A program made the position numbers and the translations under genes. Positions 31,118 through 36,600 of a DNA stretch of 36,672 bases are shown here, piece after piece. The DNA is from DASRDU01 sp035560235 (GTDB lineage: Bacteria > Acidobacteriota > Blastocatellia > RBC074), in contig DATMAG010000043.1 in NCBI GenBank assembly GCA_035560235.1, positions 1 through 36,672 on the forward strand, written 5' to 3'. Under the pieces are notes generated by a model. That model did not search any database, was not told where the DNA came from, and saw only the letters and a program-made list of their open reading frames with translations. Each line of letters begins with the position of its first letter. The first letter of the stretch is position 1.

Positions 31118-31207
31118 TACTCCCGGTGGGATTCGAACCCACATCGAGCGCTTGTCCGGCGCGAACAGGGTATAGGCCTGCTGTTTTGCCCCTTAAACTA
31201 CGGGAGT
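31118..31207 (-). tRNA. Class-II tRNA with anticodon UAU and C33 (Ile-like or noncanonical)
   Basis: A 90-nt gene: acceptor ACTCCCG/CGGGAGT, D-stem GTTT/AAAC, anticodon arm GCAGG/CCTGT with loop CCTATAC, a 22-nt variable region that folds by itself (GCGC/GCGC), T-arm GTGGG/CCCAC with TTCGAAT. The anticodon would be UAU preceded by C33. A long variable arm is not expected for Ile. Reading it as Val(GAC) with a D-side insertion needs G33 and a worse fold. Amino-acid identity is open. Confidence 0.65.
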
Positions 31208-31257
31208 ACGTTCAATGAACCGCGAAGTCACGTTCTTCAACGCCGCGGTAAATCTGA

Positions 31258-31329
31258 TGGGTCTGGAGGGATTTGAACTCTCACCTTATCGGTTAAAAGC
31301 CGATTGCCCTTCCGTTAGGCGACAGACCC
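31258..31329 (-). tRNA. tRNA-Lys (UUU)
   Basis: Acceptor GGGTCTG/CAGACCC, anticodon loop CTTTTAA, T-loop TTCAAAT with one T-stem mismatch (A52/C62). Discriminator A. A 50-nt spacer without features separates it from the UAU gene. Confidence 0.92.
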
Positions 31330-31340
31330 GAAACCTCAGA

Positions 31341-31409
31341 TTGCGGGAGCCGGTACTGCCCCGGCAGAATCGGGCTTATGAGACCCGACTGAAGCTTCTT
31401 CTTCCCGCA
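31341..31409 (-). tRNA. tRNA-Met-like (CAU) with non-canonical D and T loops
   Basis: A 69-nt gene with perfect 7-bp acceptor TGCGGGA/TCCCGCA, anticodon arm CGGGT/GCCCG with loop CTCATAA, and T-stem GCCGG/CCGGC. The T-loop is GGCAGTA rather than a TTC-type loop, and the D-arm is a tiny GAAG/CTTC hairpin without G18-G19. The elbow contacts of a normal tRNA cannot form. It is not an obvious initiator (T1-A72 pair). It may be Met, Ile2 or a tRNA mimic. Confidence 0.6.
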
Positions 31410-31413
31410 ACAA

Positions 31414-31488
31414 TGCCGGAGGAGAGATTCGAACTCTCAGTAACTGCGTCTTAAGCGCAGTGCGTTTGCCTGATTTCGCCACTCCGGC
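31414..31488 (-). tRNA. tRNA-Leu (UAA), short variable loop
   Basis: Acceptor GCCGGAG/CTCCGGC, Leu-like D-arm (GCG, 12-nt loop, CGC), anticodon loop CTTAAGA, T-arm GAGAG/CTCTC, discriminator A73. The variable region is only TTACT, so the class-II arm of bacterial tRNA-Leu is absent. Confidence 0.9.
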
Positions 31489-31493
31489 CTGCA

Positions 31494-31566
31494 AGGACGC
31501 AGCAGGAATCGAACCCGCCTGTCATGGGTTGCAGCCATGCGCCTCAAACCACTCGGCCATGCGTCC
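31494..31566 (-). tRNA. tRNA-Cys (GCA)
   Basis: Acceptor GGACGCA/TGCGTCC, anticodon loop CTGCAAC, T-arm GCGGG/CCTGC, discriminator U73, the cysteine identity base. The D-arm (GCC, long loop, GGC) is of the Ser/Leu style. Confidence 0.92.
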
Positions 31567-31567
31567 G

Positions 31568-31595
31568 TAAATCTCAAATCTCAAATTTGAAATTA
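31568..31595. repeat. AAATCTC palindrome, array spacer copy 3
   Basis: Two AAATCTC heptads then AAATTTGAAATT, with TCAAATTTGA palindromic. It lies between tRNA-Cys and tRNA-Gly(GCC). Confidence 0.85.
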
Positions 31596-31603
31596 CCTTC
31601 TGA

Positions 31604-31677
31604 TGCGGGCGACGAGACTCGAACTCGCAATCTCAGACCTGGCAAGCCTGCGCTCTGACCATTTGAGCCACACCCGC
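31604..31677 (-). tRNA. tRNA-Gly (GCC)
   Basis: Acceptor GCGGGTG/CGCCCGC, anticodon loop TTGCCAG, T-arm GCGAG/CTCGT. Discriminator A, while Gly(UCC) in the same array has U. Confidence 0.92.
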
Positions 31678-31680
31678 GTT

Positions 31681-31710
31681 TTTCAAATCTCAAATCTCAA
31701 ATTTGAAATC
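31681..31710. repeat. AAATCTC palindrome, array spacer copy 4
   Basis: Heptads CAAATCT repeated, ending in CAAATTTGAAATC; nearly the same as copy 3. It lies between tRNA-Gly(GCC) and tRNA-Leu(GAG). Confidence 0.85.
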
Positions 31711-31719
31711 ATCCTCTGA

Positions 31720-31795
31720 TGCGGACGGAGAGATTCGAACTCTCAATCAGCCTGCCTCTCAGACAGGCGCGTCTGCCTGTTTTCGCCACGTCCGC
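31720..31795 (-). tRNA. tRNA-Leu (GAG), short variable loop
   Basis: Acceptor GCGGACG/CGTCCGC, Leu-like D-arm (GCG, 12-nt loop, CGC), anticodon loop CTGAGAG, T-arm GAGAG/CTCTC, discriminator A73. The variable region is CTGATT, six nt, so it is class I in shape. Confidence 0.9.
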
Positions 31796-31813
31796 AATTG
31801 TCAATGAACTGCA

Positions 31814-31889
31814 CGCATCGGACTGGACTTGAACCAGCGACCTCCGGCTTCGGAAACCGGCGCTCTTGTTCCATCTGAGCTACCGATGC
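31814..31889 (-). tRNA. tRNA-Arg (CCG)
   Basis: Acceptor GCATCGG/CCGATGC, D-stem GCTC/GAGC with 11-nt loop, anticodon loop TTCCGAA, T-arm GCTGG/CCAGT, discriminator G. Confidence 0.93.
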
Positions 31890-31896
31890 ATTCAAA

Positions 31897-31970
31897 TGCC
31901 AGCGGTGGGATTTGAACCCACAACGCCCCGCCTCTGAAACGGGTGTGTCTGCCAGTTGCACCACGCTGGC
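31897..31970 (-). tRNA. tRNA-Leu (CAG), short variable loop
   Basis: Acceptor GCCAGCG/CGCTGGC, Leu-like D-arm (GTG, long loop, CAC), anticodon loop TTCAGAG, T-arm GTGGG/CCCAC, discriminator A73. The variable region is GCGTT, five nt; third Leu gene of the array without the long arm. Confidence 0.9.
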
Positions 31971-31976
31971 CTCTGA

Positions 31977-32061
31977 CGGAGGCTGAGGGAGTCGAACCCA
32001 CAAGCGATCTCTCACGCGGCAGTTTTCAGGACTGCTGGCTTACCGGTTAGCCTAAGCCTCC
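31977..32061 (-). tRNA. tRNA-Ser (UGA), C33
   Basis: An 85-nt class-II gene: acceptor GGAGGCT/AGCCTCC, D-stem GGCT/AGCC, anticodon loop CCTGAAA, variable stem GCG/CGC, discriminator G73 as for Ser. The base before the anticodon is C33 rather than U33. The T-stem has one U/U mismatch. Confidence 0.9.
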
Positions 32062-32068
32062 AGACTGA

Positions 32069-32153
32069 CGGAGACGGCAGGATTCGAACCTGCACGAGAT
32101 CTTTCACTCTCTGACTTAGCGGGTCAGCGCCTTGCCAGTTCGGCCACGTCTCC
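32069..32153 (-). tRNA. tRNA-Ser (GCU), C33
   Basis: An 85-nt class-II gene: acceptor GGAGACG/CGTCTCC, D-stem GCC/GGC, anticodon loop CCGCTAA, variable stem GAG/CTC, T-arm GCAGG/CCTGC, discriminator G73. C33 again replaces U33. Confidence 0.9.
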
Positions 32154-32162
32154 GAATTTCAA

Positions 32163-32235
32163 CAGGAGCGCCGGGAGTCGAACCCGGATCATCGGTTTTG
32201 GAGACCGACCTGTTAGCCGGTTACATCACGCTCCT
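32163..32235 (-). tRNA. tRNA-Trp (CCA)
   Basis: Acceptor AGGAGCG/CGCTCCT, anticodon stem TCGGT/ACCGA with loop CTCCAAA, T-arm CCGGG/CCCGG, discriminator G73 as for bacterial Trp. The D-stem is weak. Confidence 0.92.
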
Positions 32236-32375
32236 GTAAATCATCCTATGTATTCATCCGCTTCCTTCTACAGCTTCTACAACCGATTCAGGCAACACTC
32301 TACCCGGCCCGGCTACACTAACTCTATCCAGCCAGACTATGATTTCTACAGCCTGTTCAGGGTCATCAGAACTGA

Positions 32376-32459
32376 TGCCGGGAGGAGGAATCGAACCTCC
32401 GGGATCTCAGCGAGAATGCGGGTTTACAGCCCGCCGCCTTTCCACTCGGCCACCCCGGC
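32376..32459 (-). tRNA. tRNA-Tyr (GUA)
   Basis: An 84-nt class-II gene: acceptor GCCGGGG/TCCCGGC, D-stem GCC/GGC, anticodon loop CTGTAAA (U33 kept), variable stem TCTC/GAGA, T-arm GGAGG/CCTCC, discriminator A. It is the first gene of the array in transcription order; a 140-nt featureless gap follows it before tRNA-Trp. Confidence 0.93.
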
Positions 32460-32907
32460 ACGTAATGATTCATCGTCACTGCGCAACGCTCTTCCGTCGG
32501 CAGGACTGACTGTCAGGGCAAAATGGCCCCACAACTCCTTCGGGATTACCCGCCGGATGGGTCCTGCTGCTGCCGAAAAGCCGAAAACTGTCTGATTTTT
32601 CTGGGAATTTTCGAGAGCGGGAGGACCGCTCCCGCCGGGCTAAATCTGTCGCTCAAGGTAAATATCCGACATCGGAAATCCGGGTTTGACCACGAATTGC
32701 CGCTGTTCGGACACGCGACCGAATCGTTCCTGGGTATTTGCAACGACGCCTGAACACACCAGTCCGGTCGGTCGCCACAAGGCCATACTGACCCTGCGAC
32801 TGAGTGCCTGTATTCTGTTGTGTGTTCCGTGCGTCATCTTTCTTTCAGCCCGCCGTGTTAAAGAGGGTTATTAGTTATCCTTATATGGCTATAAATAACG
32901 AGGCCGC
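32460..32907 (-). other. Leader region between array promoter and first tRNA
   Basis: About 450 bp without a convincing gene. A 65-codon minus-strand frame (32640-32837) has no ribosome-binding site and no family I recognise. A small hairpin (32617-32635, GCGGGAG/CTCCCGC with 5-nt loop) lies within it. If the promoter at 32908-32937 is real, this is a long untranslated leader for the tRNA array. Confidence 0.5.
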
Positions 32908-32916
32908 TTTATAGCC
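32887..32916. promoter_or_regulatory. 9-bp dyad over the array promoter, candidate operator
   Basis: GGCTATAAA (32887-32895) and TTTATAGCC (32908-32916) are exact reverse complements around a 12-nt centre. The right half contains the minus-strand -10 box and the centre coincides with the expected transcription start, the usual place for a repressor site. The surrounding 100 bp is much richer in A+T than its neighbours. Confidence 0.5.
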
Positions 32917-32937
32917 TTTTTCGACGTTCGCTGTCAA
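32908..32937 (-). promoter_or_regulatory. Sigma-70-type promoter upstream of the tRNA array
   Basis: Minus strand: TTGACA (32932-32937), an 18-nt spacer, TATAAA (32908-32913). Six and five of six positions match consensus. It is the best promoter seen upstream of the array, about 450 bp from tRNA-Tyr, and lies just downstream of the rtcA relic. Confidence 0.6.
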
Positions 32938-32979
32938 GCATTATTTTCATAATGCAGAGAAGTTTTTTTCAGCCGGATT

Positions 32980-33380
32980 CTATCTCCGGATATCTACCTT
33001 TACTGACCGGCCTTCTATCACTGTTGTTTCTATCCGTACATCAAGAAACTTTCTGACTACTTCCATATTCGTAGCCGCGTGTCGCGAGAGTGGCAGCGTT
33101 GTATATGATCCGCCGTCCGCAATTGCCAGCGGCACCATCAGCTGATCAGCCAGATATTCACCCGCTGCCACATCAGCCGCCAGACAGCGTCGCGCGGCCT
33201 GAGCGGCCCCATCCGGTTGATCAGCGGGAGAAAGGCGTGCTCAGGAAAATCGAATGGCGGCGCGAACGGGTTATGAGTTTCTCCTTCAGGAACAATCTGA
33301 CTCGGCGCATCAGCAGTCATCAGCGCAGTGCGCAGAATCTGCCCGCCGTCTTCTCCAAATGAACCATCTATCGCAATCAT
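32980..33380 (-). pseudogene. rtcA: RNA 3'-terminal phosphate cyclase, decayed
   Basis: Three collinear pieces of RtcA (normally about 340 residues) remain in about 130 codons. The N-terminus MIAIDGSFGEDGGQILRTAL starts at 33380 (AGGA 8 nt upstream). It is joined to the middle segment ADAPSQIVPEGETHNPFAPP...FLPLINRMGP, with about 80 residues lost. After a further deletion and a frameshift comes the C-terminus AAGEYLADQLMVPLAIADGG, TTLPLSRHAATN and KFLDVRIET. The catalytic His region is incomplete, so the product cannot be active. RtcA converts RNA 3'-phosphates to 2',3'-cyclic phosphates and belongs to RNA-repair operons. It is directly upstream of the tRNA array on the same strand. Confidence 0.8.
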
Positions 33381-33609
33381 TGAGTATCCTGCCCTGACTC
33401 TTACCTTATGAGTACAAAAGAAAAAGATTGACGCCAGCAAAGCCTGGCCGCTAAACTCCCGGCCTGTTGTGCAGCCTCCCTGGTCCTGCGGCGAGGCTGC
33501 CGCGAACAACCCGCCAGAAAATCATCCCGGTAAATCTCTGACAACAGACTACTGTGGCCCTCCTGAAAGCGCCAGACCTGCTGCGCGCCTGAAATCTGCC
33601 CTTGTGACT
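33381..33609. other. Intergenic region upstream of rtcA relic and secreted protein
   Basis: Divergent gap of 229 bp. I see no clear gene, hairpin or good promoter pair; the ribosome-binding site of the rtcA relic is at its left edge. Confidence 0.5.
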
Positions 33610-36600
33610 ATGCCTATGCTGAAACTGACGCGAAACTGGCGGCACTTTGCGGTGCCTGTTCTGATTTCACTCTGCCTCGTGCTGAGCGTGATGACGGCTG
33701 TCAAAGCCACTGGAAATCGCAGAGCACCGTCTGCTCTCACCGGCAATCCTCCGGTCGCGGGTTTCGTTTCCGCCCTGCAGTTTGCCGGTGACGACAGCAG
33801 CTATGGCTCAGTGACTCCGGGGCCTGCCACAACGGGACTGACAGCGCTGACAGTTGAAGCCTGGGTCAATCCGGGCAGCATTTCAGGCCGGGCTGAGATT
33901 CTGGCAAAGGATCCGCTCTTCTTCACTTTGCTGGATGGCAAGCCCTCAGTTTATCTGGGCGGCACGGGCAATCCCGGATTTCACACTTCAGGCACAGCCG
34001 TGCAGGCCGGTGTCTGGTCGCACGTCGCAGCCACCTGGGATGGCACGACGGTAAAAATCTATCTCAACGGGACAGAAACTTATTCAGGTTCGACCAGCGG
34101 CACGCTGGCATCGGCCACTCCGGGCGATGCCCTGGGCATAGGTGTCTGCCTGACCTGCGCGCCATTGACGACCGGATTCAACGGCTGCATAGATGAAATC
34201 AGGTTCTGGGGCACAGCGCGCGCGGCGGCCAGCATTCAGGCCCGGATGCGACAGGGACTGACCGGCAGTGAAAGCGGACTGGTTGCTTATTATCGCTGCG
34301 ATGAACCGTCAGGCACGACGCTCAATGATTCCACTGGCAATACTTATCACGCCACGCTGACCGGCAGCGTTATGCGCAAGGCAAGCGGCCTGGCTGACAA
34401 CTTCACGACTGCTGAAGACACAGCTTTCAATGGCAGGTTGTTCGGCTATGACGCTGATAATGACGCGCTGACTTACAGCATCGTCACCAATGGCACAAAA
34501 GGGATTGCCGTCATAAGCGATGCCAGCACCGGAGCCTTTACTTATACGCCCGCGAGTAATCTGAACGGCGCTGACAGCTTCACTTACAGGATCAGCGACG
34601 GTTCGGGCGATTCGGCTGCTGTGACCGTGAATCTGACGATCACGCCGGTCAATGACAATCCGACGATTACCGCCGGCTCGCCAGTGACTGTTCAGCACAA
34701 CGGTTCAGTCAGCGGAGTTACCATTGCCACTGTCAGCGACATTGAATCAGCGGCTGGCAGTCTGACAGTAACTCCGACACTGCCGACCGGAATCACTGTC
34801 AGCAACATCACCAATACGAATGGCACAATTACGGCTGACATCAGCGCAGCCTGTAACGCGACAGCGGGCGCCAACACGATGACGCTGACAGTCAATGATC
34901 CGGACGGCGGCTCTGCGACTGCCAGCCTGACCGTCAATGTCACGGCTCAGACCGTCAACCTCACCTCGAATCCGATTTCGCAGACTATCTGTCCTGGTTC
35001 GACTGCGCTCTTTACTGTTGCAGCAACAGGCGACGGGCCGTTCTTTTACCAGTGGCGGAAGGATGGCTCACCGATCCTTGGAGCCAATTCCGACAACTTT
35101 TCCATCGTCGGTGCGAGCGCAAGCGACGTGGCCAGCTATGACTGCGTCATCACCAGCGTCAACGGCTGTACATCAGTGACTTCGAATGCGGCGACGGTGA
35201 CGCTCAGAACAGCGACCAGCATCACCAGCCAGCCGGTCTCACGAACAGTCTGCGCCGGTTCGCCGGTCAGCTTCTCTGTTTCAGCTGATGGCACGGGAAC
35301 GGTTTCATATCAGTGGCGCAAGAACGGCTCGCCAATCAGCGGCGCGACTGACAGCACATTCAGTCTGGCGTCTGCGACAGCCTCCGATGCAGGCAATTAT
35401 GACTGCGTGGTGACCGCCGGTTGTGGCAGCCGGACTTCATCAGTTGCGACGCTCACGGTCAACACTGCGCCCACAATCACCAGCAACCCGGCTGATCGCA
35501 ACACAACAGTCGGAGCAACGCTGCATCTGACGGCGACAGCTGACGGCAGCCCGACGCCTGAAGTGCGCTGGCAGCTCAGCACCGATGGCGGTCTCAATTT
35601 CAACGGCATCAATGGCGCGACCGGCACCTCGCTGACGCTGGCCAATGTCACGCTTGCGATGAGCGGGTATAAATACCGCGCCATTTTCAGCAATGACTGC
35701 GGCATCACTTACAGCGCCATTTCAACGCTTACGGTCAGCCCGGCAGCAACGACGATTACGATTGCGGCAGGCACCGGTTCATCAACTTATGGTCAGGCCG
35801 CGTCATTTACGGCCAGCGTTCTGAGCGGCAGTGATCCGATCACTGAAGGAACCGTGACCTTCAAGGAAGGCAGCACCGTTCTGGGGACTGCGGCGCTCAA
35901 CGGCAGCGGGCAGGCGCTGTTCACCACGACTGCGCTCGGCGCGGGTTCACATGGCATCTCGGCTGTGTACAACGGAACGAACAATTATCTGAGCAGCACG
36001 ACCGGCGCGACGGCTGCCCACACGGTCAGCAAAGCGACTCTGACAGTGACAGCCAGCAACGCCACCAAAGTTTATGGCGCTGCGCTGCCGACATTCACGG
36101 CTGTCTATTCGGGATTCGTCAACGGTGACACATCCGGCGTGCTGTCTGGTTTGCCCGATCTGACAACAACAGCCAGCGCGGGCAGCCCGGTCGGCACTTA
36201 TCCGATAACCGCCGCAGCCGGGACGCTCACAGCCGCCAATTACAACTTCACTTTTGTCAGCGGCACACTGACTGTGACGAAAGCGGCGCTGATCGTAGTC
36301 GCCGACAATCAGACGCGAACCTATGGCACGGCCAATCCGGCGCTGACTTATACATACTCGGGCTTCGTCAATGGCGACACGGCCAGCGTCATCAGCGGCA
36401 CGCCCTCATTATCAACCACTGCCACTTCAGGCAGCCCGGTCGGAGCGTATCCGATCACGGTTGATGTGAGCGGTCTGAGCGCAGCCAATTACAGCTTCGC
36501 TGCCAGCAACGGCGCGCTGATAGTGAACAAGGCCGCGCTGACTGTGAAGGCTGATGATGCCGCGCGCACCTACGGCGCAGCCAATCCGGCTTTTACTTAC

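Noticed and set aside
30511..31144. Several short ORFs through the tRNA region, on both strands
   Set aside because: They read through tRNA genes, and their common words such as GFEPAI or GSNPAI are translations of the conserved T-loop, not proteins.
31118..31207. Reading the class-II gene as tRNA-Val (GAC) with an insertion
   Set aside because: It requires G33, a bulged anticodon stem and an unexplained 20-nt insertion; the class-II fold keeps all stems.
29595..31710. Possible CRISPR array from regularly recurring AAATCTC motifs
   Set aside because: Only four copies at irregular distances with tRNA genes between them, repeats are not constant in length, and no cas genes are present.
32248..32595. 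115-codon plus-strand ORF rich in Tyr and Arg
   Set aside because: It overlaps tRNA-Tyr on the opposite strand and contains the T-loop translation; no independent support.
32460..32640. SRP RNA or tmRNA in the array leader
   Set aside because: The GGAAGCAGC-type SRP loop and the tmRNA tRNA-like ends were not found; only a short 7-bp hairpin is present.
32640..32837. 65-codon minus-strand ORF in the array leader
   Set aside because: No ribosome-binding site, no recognisable family and low-complexity-free but unremarkable composition; kept only as a note in the leader entry.
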